A stretch of DNA of 50,626 nucleotides from an uncultured Ectothiorhodospiraceae bacterium (GCA_947259415.1 CAMYMI010000019.1:1-50626); one strand, 5' to 3'. Positions 8,882 to 17,378 are shown, counted from the first letter of the stretch. Notes: generated by a model not told the origin, from the letters alone. Numbers and translations: made by a program.

Positions 8882-9548
8882 AACGCAGCAGCTTTCCATT
8901 GGCTGTCGTTGACTGCAGGGCGAGCCAGTGGCCGTTGTGCGAGTACCATATATCGATATCGAGATCGTCTGCGGTCAGCTTGTACCGGTGGGTCCGGACA
9001 GCTGTTTCTCCATGTTCAAGAAGGTCTTCACCGATATAATCCACTTCGACGTCAAGATATTCCCCAGTTTGTGAATTCAGCAGGCGGTCACGCTCGAGGA
9101 AGGATTTGTCCCAGTAGGCAAAGGTGCTGATGCAGGCCGGCAGGGTGTACTCGCCCGAGTTTGATGTAATCCGGAAGCCGTCTCCGGTGGCCGTGCCCTG
9201 TACCAGAAACTGTTTGCCGTTCTGGTCGGTGTTCGAGGAAATCCGCGTCAGGCAGCTGTCGTTCCAGTGCTCGACATTGTCGTGACGATAGCTGTAGAAG
9301 GGTATCTTCAGTAAGGTCACGTCGAACTTAGCCCGGGTGTCGAGACGTTGACTCGCACCATCCCGCGTCAGTGTGAAATGATGGTGCCCGATCTCCCGGT
9401 CATTCAGGTAGACCTTGAAGCGCCACTGCTGTTCGGTCGCCGCCACGGTGGTGGAGGCAAGCAGCAGGACCAGGCCGAACACTGCCCCTGACGTCATGTT
9501 GAGAACCCGATGAGTAATCTGTCCGGTCATGGTTTCAACTCTCGGCAT
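8868..9548 (-). CDS. Secreted DUF6134-like protein
   Basis: This protein of 226 residues or slightly fewer has an N-terminal signal peptide (hydrophobic core GAVFGLVLLLAS, likely cleavage after VAA). A beta-rich periplasmic domain follows, with LDTRAKFDVTLLKIPFYSYRH, the paired Cys region and a C-terminal DLDIDIWYSHNGHWLAL. Similar proteins are called DUF6134 and recur in this methyltransferase-lipocalin-FAD cluster; the function is unknown. The gene overlaps both neighbours (stop within the lipocalin start region, start within the DUF1295 end), so translation is coupled. Starts at 9548 or 9530 are both possible. Confidence 0.8.
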   Translation of the reverse strand: MPRVETMTGQITHRVLNMTSGAVFGLVLLLASTTVAATEQQWRFKVYLNDREIGHHHFTLTRDGASQRLDTRAKFDVTLLKIPFYSYRHDNVEHWNDSCLTRISSNTDQNGKQFLVQGTATGDGFRITSNSGEYTLPACISTFAYWDKSFLERDRLLNSQTGEYLDVEVDYIGEDLLEHGETAVRTHRYKLTADDLDIDIWYSHNGHWLALQSTTANGKLLRYVPE

Positions 9549-10326
9549 GCTGCCTGACAGGGCCGGGTATGAACGCGTTGGTGCGTGCGATGTAATCGCG
9601 GTAGGCCGGTCGCCGCTCGGTTATGTCTTTTTCCAGCAGTGCGACGCCGGATACCCGCAACAGCAGGAAGGTCATCAGAACGGGTGACAGCACTGACCAC
9701 CAACCGCCGGCGGCGACCGCGAACAGGTAGAAACCCCACCAGACACAACATTCGCCAAAATAATTCGGGTGCCTGGTGTAGCGCCACAAGCCCGCGTCCA
9801 TCACCTTGCCGCGGTTGCCGGGCGCGGCCTTGAAGGCGGCCAGCTGGGCGTCGGCGATACCCTCGAACAGGATGCCGAATACCACCAGCGCAATCGCCAG
9901 CATGTCGGTCGGGTTGAGCGGGATGCTGCCGGTCGTGGCGGCGAGCAAGGGCAGGGAGATGATCCACGCCAGTGCCCCCTGCAGCAGGAAAACGATGCCC
10001 AGGCTCTTGAGGGCGAAATTCGGCGAGTGTTTGCGCCGCATGGCCTGATAGCGGGCATCCTCGGGTTCGCCCCAGTTGCGCCATGTGATATGGGCGGAGA
10101 GGCGGATTGCCCACAGGGCGACCAGCGCGAGGACGATCGTGCCGCGCTGTGTTGCGAACTCATACATCAGGAAATAGGTCGCGCACAGCGCAAGAAATAC
10201 CAGCGACCACAGGCTGTCGACGATGCTCACATCCCGCTTGAGCAGGCTCACCAGCCACACCAGGGAGGGTAGTGCAAGTGCGACCACCAGACCCGAGAAA
10301 TATATCTGTACATCAAACACGCGCAT
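9535..10326 (-). CDS. DUF1295 membrane protein (steroid 5-alpha-reductase-like)
   Basis: This 263-residue integral membrane protein with about six segments belongs to the DUF1295 branch of the steroid 5-alpha-reductase/isoprenylcysteine methyltransferase superfamily. Landmarks are VSIVDSLWSLVF near residue 35 and the C-terminal GLWRYTRHPNYFGECCVWWGF, the NADPH-binding signature of this group, followed by RRPAYRDYIARTNAF. It should reduce a double bond in, or otherwise modify, a membrane-dissolved lipid. It overlaps DUF2878 upstream by 14 bases and the DUF6134-like gene downstream by 14, so it is translated within the same operon. The substrate is not known. Confidence 0.88.
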   Translation of the reverse strand: MRVFDVQIYFSGLVVALALPSLVWLVSLLKRDVSIVDSLWSLVFLALCATYFLMYEFATQRGTIVLALVALWAIRLSAHITWRNWGEPEDARYQAMRRKHSPNFALKSLGIVFLLQGALAWIISLPLLAATTGSIPLNPTDMLAIALVVFGILFEGIADAQLAAFKAAPGNRGKVMDAGLWRYTRHPNYFGECCVWWGFYLFAVAAGGWWSVLSPVLMTFLLLRVSGVALLEKDITERRPAYRDYIARTNAFIPGPVRQHAES

Positions 10327-10873
10327 CCAGCCCCGTCAGCAGCGTCCTGGAGGGTGCCGGATTGATACCATCCAGGCGTTCGGACAACTTCATCAGTAGC
10401 GGCATGAACACGGACCAGCCCAGTGCCAGGGCAGTCATGGCGACTGCGAAATCGATTATTTGTACGCCACCCAGCTTGTAACCGGCAAAGTAGGCACCCG
10501 GCCCGCAAATGGCACCCAGTATTGCGGCCAGCAGCAGGCGCCTTTTCAGGAACCTGAGAGAAACGTTGAGTGTTGTTGCAAACAGCAGCCACATGGCTAC
10601 GATCCAGTGAGGTGCCGTTCCCTCGATCAGGATACCGGAGGGGTAAGTCAGCCAGCCGGCATACACCAGCAGGCTGTCCCAGGCGGCGCCGATCACGCCC
10701 GCGGACAGTATCAGCAGCAGTTCCATCCTTGGCAATGTTGCAGTGGCGATATGTCGGTATACGATCAGCAGTGCTGTGGCTGTACCCAGCCAGGGCAGGT
10801 GATTGGCGCCGGCCAGCACACAGCACAACCACCCCGCCTGGAACACCAGCGCGTTGGTGACAACGGACTTCAC
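10313..10873 (-). CDS. DUF2878 membrane protein
   Basis: This small integral membrane protein of about 186 residues has five or six hydrophobic segments. It includes the GAAWDSLLVYAGWLTYPSG and PHWIVAMWLLFATTLNVSL blocks that mark DUF2878. The preferred start is the GTG at 10873, giving a GTGA overlap with the stop of the upstream methyltransferase (10870); the ATG at 10915 would lie deep inside that gene. The function is unknown. DUF2878 genes are found almost only in this kind of photolyase/CFA-methyltransferase cluster, so a membrane-lipid role is likely. Confidence 0.85.
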   Translation of the reverse strand: MKSVVTNALVFQAGWLCCVLAGANHLPWLGTATALLIVYRHIATATLPRMELLLILSAGVIGAAWDSLLVYAGWLTYPSGILIEGTAPHWIVAMWLLFATTLNVSLRFLKRRLLLAAILGAICGPGAYFAGYKLGGVQIIDFAVAMTALALGWSVFMPLLMKLSERLDGINPAPSRTLLTGLDARV

Positions 10874-11922
10874 GGGCGGGTTACCTTTTCGAACAGGTAG
10901 TGGCCGACGCGCCACTGCTGGCCGTTGTCAAAGGCAAAGAGTTCGGCGCAGGCCATGAAGAACATCCGCCAGCGCATCCACCACTGCCGAGTGCGGGCCT
11001 CGCCATAGGTCTCCTGCAGTATCGGCCAGATAGCTACCCGGTTTTCATCCATGTTCTGCAGCCACGCATTGGCGGTCTTTTCATAGTGCAGGCCACTCCA
11101 GTGCCAGTGTTCGCGGATTCTGAGGTGGTCCTGGAAATACAGTGGTAGATCACTGCTCGGCATCATGCCTCCAGTGAAGAAGTGCCGGCTCATCCAGTCG
11201 GTGGCATTGTTATCTTCAAAGGAATAGGGAACATCGCGGTGACAGAAGATGTGCATGAAAAAGCGGCCATCCGGCTCCAGCCAGTTACTGATACGCTCGA
11301 ACAGGATCCGGTAATTGCGCATGTGCTCGAACATCTCTACAGAGACGATCCGGTCATATGCCGTCTTTGCCATGTAATCGTTCATATCGCAGGTGATTAC
11401 CTCGATGTTGGCAAGCCGTTGCAATTCCGCCTGTCTCAGGATGTGGTTGCGTTGTGAGGAGGAGTTCGATACGGCCGTTATGCGGCTGTGCGGGTAATGC
11501 CGTGCTATCCAGAGCGTCAGCGAGCCCCAGCCGCAGCCCAGTTCCAGAATGTCCATGCCGTCCTGCAGTCCGGCGCGTTCGCAGGTTATGCTTAGTGCCT
11601 CGTGTTCGGCCGTGTCCAGATCAGAGGCCCCGTTACCCCAGTAACAGCAACTGTACTTGCGGGCCTTGCCGAGCACCTCTGTAAAGAAGGCGGCCGGTAC
11701 CTCGTAGTGCTGTTCATTGGCCCGGTGCGCCAGGGGGGCCACGGGGGCCTGGTTCATGTCTCGGATGAATGCGGCCTTGCGCGCAGCGAGGGCCTCGCAG
11801 TCGTCGCTGGCCAATCCGGCAAGTCGCCTCTTGAGGAGTCGCTTGATGCCATGACGGATCACCGGATCAGGTACCAGACCCTGTTCCGTCCAATCGATGG
11901 CCCTTGCTGCATTGTTTTCCAT
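10870..11922 (-). CDS. SAM methyltransferase, CFA-synthase-like, first gene of lipid operon
   Basis: This class I SAM methyltransferase of about 350 residues is from the CFA-like subfamily related to plant coclaurine N-methyltransferases. The motifs are YSCCYW, the SAM loop ILELGCGWGSLTLWIARHYP, SVEMFEHMRNY, HIFCHRDVPYSFE and the C-terminal SRHFFTGGMMPS. The start at 11922 (MENNAARAIDW) is preferred over an upstream Met at 12003 because the latter falls above the consensus promoter. It heads a nine-gene set in which consecutive genes mostly overlap by 4-32 bases. Homologues in light- or singlet-oxygen-responsive clusters methylate unsaturated fatty acids, and by analogy a UfaM-like role is possible. 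The exact substrate is inferred. Confidence 0.88.
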   Translation of the reverse strand: MENNAARAIDWTEQGLVPDPVIRHGIKRLLKRRLAGLASDDCEALAARKAAFIRDMNQAPVAPLAHRANEQHYEVPAAFFTEVLGKARKYSCCYWGNGASDLDTAEHEALSITCERAGLQDGMDILELGCGWGSLTLWIARHYPHSRITAVSNSSSQRNHILRQAELQRLANIEVITCDMNDYMAKTAYDRIVSVEMFEHMRNYRILFERISNWLEPDGRFFMHIFCHRDVPYSFEDNNATDWMSRHFFTGGMMPSSDLPLYFQDHLRIREHWHWSGLHYEKTANAWLQNMDENRVAIWPILQETYGEARTRQWWMRWRMFFMACAELFAFDNGQQWRVGHYLFEKVTRP

Positions 11923-11953
11923 GCTGGTTTGCCCCCGTGTCGATGTTCTTGAA

Positions 11954-11993
11954 GATGTACAAAACTTATACACATGGCCTGAACATCTGTCAA
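11954..11993 (-). promoter_or_regulatory. Lipid-operon promoter overlapped by CarH-type operator
   Basis: On the minus strand a consensus promoter is visible: TTGACA (11988-11993), a 17-base spacer and TATAAG (11965-11970), about 30-45 bases before the methyltransferase start. Two adjacent 11-bp units, GATGTACAAAA (11954-11964) and CTTATACACAT (11965-11975), both fit nnTnnACAnnn, the direct-repeat operator of CarH regulators. They cover the -10 and the start region. A tetrameric CarH-type repressor bound here would block RNA polymerase in the dark and release in light. Confidence 0.7.
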
Positions 11994-12100
11994 GTGCTTC
12001 CATGGGGTCCGCGGATACGGCGGCCGATAAAATCCATAAATAAACTTATAAAACAGTTATATAAATAATTTATACGACCATGTACCATGAGTATCATACA

Positions 12101-12139
12101 GATACAAATATTGTACATCCAGTCTGGATGTTGTATAAA
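12101..12139 (+). promoter_or_regulatory. Promoter of the peroxidase operon with CarH-like boxes
   Basis: TTGTAC (12111-12116), a 17-base spacer and TATAAA (12134-12139) form a good promoter 28 bases before the peroxidase start. The ACA cores at 12104 and 12115 are 11 bases apart, as in CarH operators, although the first unit lacks the conserved T. TTGTATAA at 12131-12138 resembles a further half-site on the -10. Control by the same regulator as the facing operon is likely but weaker than there. Confidence 0.5.
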
Positions 12140-12167
12140 GGGGTGAAATTCACTTCAAGGAGCGTCG

Positions 12168-12722
12168 ATGAGCATCAGCAAGGCCCCGGTACTTTTAACC
12201 GCATTGCTCGCGTGGAGCGTCTCTGCCGGTGTTGCCGCTGCCGCGTGTCCCGAATCTCTAGACCACTTCAAACGACCACTGGCGGGGCACGAGCCTGTTC
12301 ACCTGTGCGATGTCATGCAGGGCAAGGTGGTGCTGGTGGTCAATACAGCCAGCAAGTGCGCCTATACCCCCCAGTACGACGGGCTGGAAAAACTCTATGA
12401 GCGCTATCGCGAACGCGGGCTGGTGGTGGCCGGTTTTCCGTCCAACGATTTTGCCGGACAGGAACCGGGTACGGAGCAGCAGATCCGCAAATTCTGCCGC
12501 CTGACCTACGGTGTCCAGTTTCCGATGTTCGAGAAGGTTCACGTCAAGGGTCAAACGGTGGATCCCTTCTATAGATACCTCATCCGCGAGTCGGGGGAAC
12601 CGCCGCGCTGGAATTTTCATAAATACCTGCTGGACAGGGAAGGGCGGGTGATCGCCAGTTTCCCCAGTCAGGTGAAGCCCGATGACCGTGGACTGGTCAA
12701 ACTGATCGAGGAGCTGTTGTGA
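12168..12722 (+). CDS. Glutathione peroxidase-family protein, exported
   Basis: This 184-residue thiol peroxidase of the glutathione peroxidase (BtuE/BsaA) family has an N-terminal signal sequence (cleavage probably after AAA near residue 25), so it should act in the periplasm. The reactive Cys lies in NTASKCAYTPQY; the Gln in the PSNDFAGQEPG region and the WNFHKYL motif complete the catalytic set. It reduces hydroperoxides, and lipid hydroperoxides would fit the context. A ribosome-binding site (AAGGAG) precedes the ATG. It heads a plus-strand operon facing the lipid operon, and its stop overlaps the GTG start of the next gene. Confidence 0.92.
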   Translation: MSISKAPVLLTALLAWSVSAGVAAAACPESLDHFKRPLAGHEPVHLCDVMQGKVVLVVNTASKCAYTPQYDGLEKLYERYRERGLVVAGFPSNDFAGQEPGTEQQIRKFCRLTYGVQFPMFEKVHVKGQTVDPFYRYLIRESGEPPRWNFHKYLLDREGRVIASFPSQVKPDDRGLVKLIEELL

Positions 12723-13204
12723 ACCATACGGTCTTCGATGCGCCGGTCGCCAGAAGCGTATTGGCATCGCACTCCGCACCTGAATGGCGGCGTAACGCAG
12801 CCTTGCTGGGTTACACCGGACTGGTTCCGTTTGTGGTGCTGGCGGCATTCGCCCTGTTCCCGGTCGGCAACCTCGAGCAGCAGGCCCGCGAGGCACTGAT
12901 TGCCTACGGCGCCGTCATTATCAGTTTTTTGGGGGCATGGCACTGGTATGCGGCCATCCATCATGGTGGTGCCCACGCGACGCTGGCAAGGATGTCATTT
13001 GCGGTATCCCCCGCCCTGCTGGGGTGGATTGCGACAGTGTTGCCGCAGTCCTACGGCATGGCACTGGTGATTGCGGGCCTGCTGATCACCTGCATCGCCG
13101 ACGGTCGCGTGCAGGATATCCATCCCTGGTACCGGTTGCTGCGACGGCGGCTTACGTTGATTGCATCGGCAAGCATGACTGTTGCCGTGTTCTCCCAACT
13201 CTGA
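12719..13204 (+). CDS. DUF3429 membrane protein
   Basis: This 161-residue protein has about five hydrophobic segments and starts at the GTG overlapping the peroxidase stop (GTGA). The GYTGLVPFVVLA segment near residue 32, the GAWHWYAAIHHG motif and the late DGRVQDIHPWYRLLR segment identify DUF3429. The function is unknown. DUF3429 genes recur near photolyases and CFA-type clusters in Gammaproteobacteria. Translational coupling to the peroxidase points to a shared role in oxidative or light stress at the membrane. Confidence 0.85.
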   Translation: MNHTVFDAPVARSVLASHSAPEWRRNAALLGYTGLVPFVVLAAFALFPVGNLEQQAREALIAYGAVIISFLGAWHWYAAIHHGGAHATLARMSFAVSPALLGWIATVLPQSYGMALVIAGLLITCIADGRVQDIHPWYRLLRRRLTLIASASMTVAVFSQL

Positions 13205-13212
13205 GGTGTGAA

Positions 13213-14187
13213 ATGTCTCCGAAACACAAGAATACCGAGTTTACTGCGGGCATCAGGATAGGTATCAGCTCCTGCCTGCTCGGCGGTAAGGTGAGGTTCG
13301 ATGGTGGCCACAAGCGCAACCGTTTCGTGACCGATGCGCTGGCCGACTATTTCGAGCTGGTTCCCTACTGCCCGGAAGTCGCTATCGGCATGGGCGTGCC
13401 GCGTCAGCCGATCCGCCTGGTGGGTGATGCCGAGAGACAGGAAGCGGTTGGCGTGAAGACCCCCGAACTCAATGTCACCCAGCCGTTACGGGAATACGGA
13501 CGAACGGTGGCCGCCAGTCTCGACGGTTTGTGCGGGTTCATTTTCAAGAAGGACTCGCCCAGTTGCGGCATGGCGCGTGTCAAGGTCTACAACGACAAGG
13601 GTATGCCGGAGCGCACCGGCACCGGGCTGTTTGCCCGCGAGATCATGCAGGCTGATCCGCTTTTGCCGGTCGAAGAGGAGGGCCGCCTGAACGACGCGGG
13701 GTTGTGTGACAGTTTCATCACCCGCGTGTACGTGTACGCACGCTGGAAGGCCCTGTGCAATGCGGGCCTGAGCAAATCAGGTCTGATGGAATTTCATGCC
13801 AGCCACAAGTTTCTGGTGATGGCCCACAGCAGTGACACCTACCGGCGGCTGGGCCGGATGCTGTCCGACCTCAGTGCTGTGGACCTGGGTGAAACGGCGC
13901 ACAGCTATATCAGCATCGTGCTGGAGGCGCTGAAGCGCCCGGCGACGCGCAAGCAGCACACCAATGTCCTGCAGCATCTGCTCGGCTACCTGAAAAACGA
14001 CCTGGAGCCGGCATACCGCGCGGACCTGTCGGGCAGTATTGATGCCTATCGCCGGGGTGACTATCCCCTGGTCGTCCCGGTCAGGCTGCTGCAGCATTAC
14101 TTCGGTATTCATCTGCATCCCTATATCAGCCGACAGGTCTACCTGAACCCCTACCCGGAGTCGCTGCAGCTGAGAAACGCCTTGTGA
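13213..14187 (+). CDS. DUF523/DUF1722 two-domain protein (YbgA-like)
   Basis: This 324-residue protein starts at the ATG at 13213, 8 bases after DUF3429; an open frame reaching back to 12937 is only an overlap. The N-terminal DUF523 half (about 12-160) has the Cys-bearing motifs GISSCLLGGKVRFDGGHKRN, YCPEV and KKDSPSCG, suggesting a metal or Fe-S site. The C-terminal DUF1722 half (about 190-320) has HKFLVMAHS, KQHTNVLQHLLGYLK and the RQVYLNPYP ending. The fusion is found beside photolyase genes in many proteobacteria; its biochemical role is not established. The gene ends in a GTGA junction with the next. Confidence 0.9.
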   Translation: MSPKHKNTEFTAGIRIGISSCLLGGKVRFDGGHKRNRFVTDALADYFELVPYCPEVAIGMGVPRQPIRLVGDAERQEAVGVKTPELNVTQPLREYGRTVAASLDGLCGFIFKKDSPSCGMARVKVYNDKGMPERTGTGLFAREIMQADPLLPVEEEGRLNDAGLCDSFITRVYVYARWKALCNAGLSKSGLMEFHASHKFLVMAHSSDTYRRLGRMLSDLSAVDLGETAHSYISIVLEALKRPATRKQHTNVLQHLLGYLKNDLEPAYRADLSGSIDAYRRGDYPLVVPVRLLQHYFGIHLHPYISRQVYLNPYPESLQLRNAL

Positions 14188-14198
14188 GGGATGCCCCG

Positions 14199-14984
14199 AT
14201 GGCGGCTGAAAACAGCTTTGGCGTCGTGATCGTCGGGAATGAAATCCTCTCTGGCAAGCGCGCCGACAGGCACCTCCCCCACGTGATAGACACGCTGGCT
14301 GCGAGCGGCCTGCAGGTGGCATGGTCGCGGGTGGTCAGCGACCAGCGGCGCAGACTGGTGCACGAGCTCAGGCAGACCCAGCAGGACGCTGTCCCCGTGC
14401 TCTGCTTCGGCGGTATCGGTGCAACACCCGATGACCAGACCCGGCAGGCGGCCGGTGAGGCGTTCGGCTGCGCCCTGGTGCGCCATCGCGATGCGCAGGC
14501 CCTGATCGAGCAGCGCTTTGGCGACGGCGCCTGGCCGGTGCGTATCCGGATGGCGGATCTGCCTGAGGATTGCCTGCTGATACCCAATCCCGGCAGCGGG
14601 ATTCCAGGCTTCACGCTCTACAACCACCACTTCTTCCCCGGTATCACGGACATCGCCTGGCCCATGCTGGACTGGGTGCTGGATACCGTGTACCCGTCAT
14701 CTGCCGGGCCGCTGCAGGAAAAATCGGTCAGGATCTTCGATGTGGCCGAGTCGGAGCTGGTCGGGCTGATGGAGGAACTGAACCGACGTCATCCCGGGAC
14801 AGGCCTGTTCAGCCTGCCTCACAGGGCGGTGAACGGTTACGTGGAAATCGGTTTTCGCGGCAATGACGGCGAGGTGGAATCCGCCTTTTCAGGACTCGTC
14901 ATAGCTCTGGAGAGGCGGGCGCTGTGCTATGAGCTGGTGGGTGGCGAGCTGGCAAACGCGACGATCAGTAAGGCTGCCGTTTGA
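14199..14984 (+). CDS. CinA-like molybdopterin-binding-domain protein
   Basis: This protein of about 261 residues has an N-terminal MoaB/Mog-type domain of the kind in CinA: VVIVGNEILSGKRADRHLPHV, then FGGIGATPDDQTRQA, then NPGSGIPGF. The C-terminal nicotinamide-nucleotide deamidase domain of full CinA is absent. The start at 14199 (MAAENSFG) has a GAGGG ribosome-binding site; a GTG at 14184 overlapping the previous stop is the alternative. It is the last gene of the plus-strand operon, and its end overlaps the convergent photolyase gene by 20 bases. The role is unknown; a nucleotide or cofactor housekeeping function is the family expectation. Confidence 0.85.
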   Translation: MAAENSFGVVIVGNEILSGKRADRHLPHVIDTLAASGLQVAWSRVVSDQRRRLVHELRQTQQDAVPVLCFGGIGATPDDQTRQAAGEAFGCALVRHRDAQALIEQRFGDGAWPVRIRMADLPEDCLLIPNPGSGIPGFTLYNHHFFPGITDIAWPMLDWVLDTVYPSSAGPLQEKSVRIFDVAESELVGLMEELNRRHPGTGLFSLPHRAVNGYVEIGFRGNDGEVESAFSGLVIALERRALCYELVGGELANATISKAAV

Positions 14985-16419
14985 TCTGCTCCCAGGCGGC
15001 AAGTGCCTGCTTGCGGCTTGCCTGCAGGTCTACCAGTGGCTCGGGATAGTCGCTGCCCATCCTGATGCCGGCGTCAGCAAGCTCTGCAGGGTCGGCTGAC
15101 CAGGGCTGGTGCAGATGTTTATTGTCCAGTCGTTTGAGTTCAGGTACCCAGTTGCGTACATAGACACCCGCCTTATCGAATTTTTCACCCTGCAGGACCG
15201 GGTTGAATATGCGGAAGTAGGGTGCAGCATCCGCGCCGCTGCCCGCAGTCCACTGCCACCCCATGGTGTTGTTGGCCAGGTCGGCATCCACCAGAGTGTC
15301 CCAGAACCAGCGCGCACCTTCCTGCCAGGGGATGCGCAGGTTCTTGGTCAGGAAGGATGCGACGATCATGCGCACGCGGTTGTGCATGTAACCGGTCCGC
15401 CATAGCTCGCGCATACCGGCATCGACGATCGGTATCCCGGTCTGGCCCTGCTGCCAGCGGGTGAGATCTTCTGCGTAGTCAGTCCGCCAGGGAAAATTTT
15501 CAAAGCGTTTGTCGAGGGGGTGCAGGCGGGTATCCGGAAAGTGGTAGAGCAGGTGATGACTGAACTCGCGCCAGCCCAGTTGTCGCAGCCAGGCCTCGCT
15601 GGCGGTGACGGTACCACTGTCGGAATGTGTGGATGCCCACTGTTCAAGGTAGTGCCATACCCGGACCGGGCTGATTTCACCAAAGTGCAAATGGGCGGAC
15701 AGGCGGGAGGTGCCCTGCAGGGCGGGCCGGTCGCGTGCGTCAGGGTAGTCGATCAGACTTTGCTCGCAAAATTCATGCAATGCATCCCAGGCACCGTCTT
15801 CACCGGGCTGCCAGTGATTGTAGAATGCTTCGTCCCAAGGCATCGCGGGCAACAGGTCCAGCGACCCTATGGATGACCCGGTCAACAGTGGGGTATCCGC
15901 CGGCGCCGGGAGTCGCTGCGGCCGTCCTGCCGGATCGCGCGAGGGTCCTGTCCCATGCAGACTTTTCCAGAAAGGCGTGAAAACGCGGTAGGGGGTGCCG
16001 TCTTTCTTGGCAATAGTCGCGGGCTCGCGCAGCAGCGTGCCGCTGTAGCTTCGCATGCCGACCCCGGCCCGTTCGAGCGCCTGCTCCAGCGCCCGGTCGC
16101 GCCGGATAAAGGCCGGCTCGTAACAGCGGTTCAGGTAAACCGCCTGCGCGCCGCTGGTCTCGATGAGGCGTGACAGCTGTTGTTGGCTGTCACCGACCAG
16201 GACAGTCAGGCGGCTGCCGCACTGCCGGAGGGCTTTCTCCAGTGATGTCAGGCTGTGATGCAGCCACCAGGCGCTGGCTGCACCCAGCGGCCAGTCCGGG
16301 TCGGGTTCATCGTGGATGTAGACCGGCAGGGGGATGTGCCCGTCCTCCTGCAAGGCCTGCAGGGCGGGGTTGTCATCGAGACGCAGATCCCTGCGCAGCC
16401 AGAGGATCGCAGTGCTCAT
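14965..16419 (-). CDS. phrB: Deoxyribodipyrimidine photolyase (class I CPD)
   Basis: This 484-residue photolyase/cryptochrome-family enzyme uses FADH- and blue or near-UV light to split cyclobutane pyrimidine dimers. The N-terminal antenna domain begins TAILWLRRDLRLDDNPAL. The C-terminal FAD/DNA-binding part has IPIVDAGMRELWRTGYMHNR, the NNTMGWQW block and YFRIFNP. Conserved Trp residues in these blocks match the electron-transfer chain. Length fits PhrB. It lies 6 bases after the B12-binding MerR regulator gene, so the two form one unit under the regulator's promoter. Confidence 0.95.
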   Translation of the reverse strand: MSTAILWLRRDLRLDDNPALQALQEDGHIPLPVYIHDEPDPDWPLGAASAWWLHHSLTSLEKALRQCGSRLTVLVGDSQQQLSRLIETSGAQAVYLNRCYEPAFIRRDRALEQALERAGVGMRSYSGTLLREPATIAKKDGTPYRVFTPFWKSLHGTGPSRDPAGRPQRLPAPADTPLLTGSSIGSLDLLPAMPWDEAFYNHWQPGEDGAWDALHEFCEQSLIDYPDARDRPALQGTSRLSAHLHFGEISPVRVWHYLEQWASTHSDSGTVTASEAWLRQLGWREFSHHLLYHFPDTRLHPLDKRFENFPWRTDYAEDLTRWQQGQTGIPIVDAGMRELWRTGYMHNRVRMIVASFLTKNLRIPWQEGARWFWDTLVDADLANNTMGWQWTAGSGADAAPYFRIFNPVLQGEKFDKAGVYVRNWVPELKRLDNKHLHQPWSADPAELADAGIRMGSDYPEPLVDLQASRKQALAAWEQIKRQPY

Positions 16420-16425
16420 CTGCAG

Positions 16426-17361
16426 TCAGCGCAACCGGCCTGTTTTGATATGCTCGCTTAGCATTCTGAGTCCCGTGCCGATAGATTCGCCCAGGCAGAT
16501 CGCGCCGGCTGACTCGATCTTGTCCTGATGTTTGGTGGCGATCCTGCCGCCGACAAAGACGGGGACCGCTGTCTGGCCAACCAGGGCCGGCAGATCGCTA
16601 TTGATGATGCCGCGCGCGGGCCTGGCTGAGCCCGACAGGACGACACCGTCGCAGGTTTTCCGCTGCATGACAGCGGGCAGCTGGTCGAGCGGCATATTGG
16701 CTCCCAGTACCAGTACCCGATAGCCGTAATTCACCGCGGCAAGGGCAAACAGCAGCAGGCCGACCTCGTGAAATTCGCCCGGCAGGCAGGCGAGCAGCAG
16801 CAGGGGGCCGTTACTGCGCTGGTTCATGTGGTGGATGCGGGTACCGAGCTTGTTGCGCAAGTAGACACTGAAAAAATGTTCCTCGGCAATACCGGTGTCA
16901 CGTTCCTTCCAGCGCTCGCCGAATGTGCGCAACAATGGTGAGATCAGCCGCTGGATGATGACATCGACCGGGTAGAGGGAGAGGGCGTCGTTGTAGACGG
17001 TATCCAGTGCATGCTCGTCGAAGTTTTCCACCGCCAGTAGCATCTTGTTCTGGTAGCTGCGCCATACCTCTCCGGTATCCGCGACGGCGACAGCCGGCAC
17101 CTGGCCGGGTGCCTGCTCCAGCAGGGGTTTCACCTGGCTGATGGCAATGCCCTGATCGAGCAGTTCGAGTACATGCCTGATGAGTTCAACATCCTCCTCG
17201 GTATACAACCGGTGTCCCTTCGGGGTGCGCTGCGGGGTAATCAGGTTGTAGCGCCGCTCCCAGGCGCGCAGGGTTACCGGGTTGATGCCCGTCAGGCTGG
17301 CCACCGTGCGGATGGGCAGCAGGGGTCCGCTGGGTTTCTCGGCGTGTTGTGATTGCGGCAT
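16426..17361 (-). CDS. CarH/LitR-type B12-binding MerR-family photoregulator
   Basis: This 311-residue protein has a MerR winged helix at about 13-83 (RTVASLTGINPVTLRAWERR, then KGHRLYTEEDVELI). A four-helix region and a Rossmann B12-binding domain follow (about 100-300). The CarH signature is present: W151-x9-E161-H162 and E196-x-H198-x2-G201, where the His is the cobalt ligand. Family members bind adenosylcobalamin as dark tetramers on 11-bp repeats and fall apart in light. The residue after the Trp, a His in Thermus CarH that captures cobalt after illumination, is Lys152 here. The gene shares a transcript with photolyase, and boxes of the right type lie at its own promoter and at the lipid operon. 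Confidence 0.9.
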   Translation of the reverse strand: MPQSQHAEKPSGPLLPIRTVASLTGINPVTLRAWERRYNLITPQRTPKGHRLYTEEDVELIRHVLELLDQGIAISQVKPLLEQAPGQVPAVAVADTGEVWRSYQNKMLLAVENFDEHALDTVYNDALSLYPVDVIIQRLISPLLRTFGERWKERDTGIAEEHFFSVYLRNKLGTRIHHMNQRSNGPLLLLACLPGEFHEVGLLLFALAAVNYGYRVLVLGANMPLDQLPAVMQRKTCDGVVLSGSARPARGIINSDLPALVGQTAVPVFVGGRIATKHQDKIESAGAICLGESIGTGLRMLSEHIKTGRLR

Positions 17362-17378
17362 GGCGGTTTCTCTCGCAG

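Noticed and set aside
12937-13212. Upstream extension of the DUF523/DUF1722 gene
   Set aside because: It overlaps DUF3429 in another frame and the family N-terminus fits the ATG at 13213.
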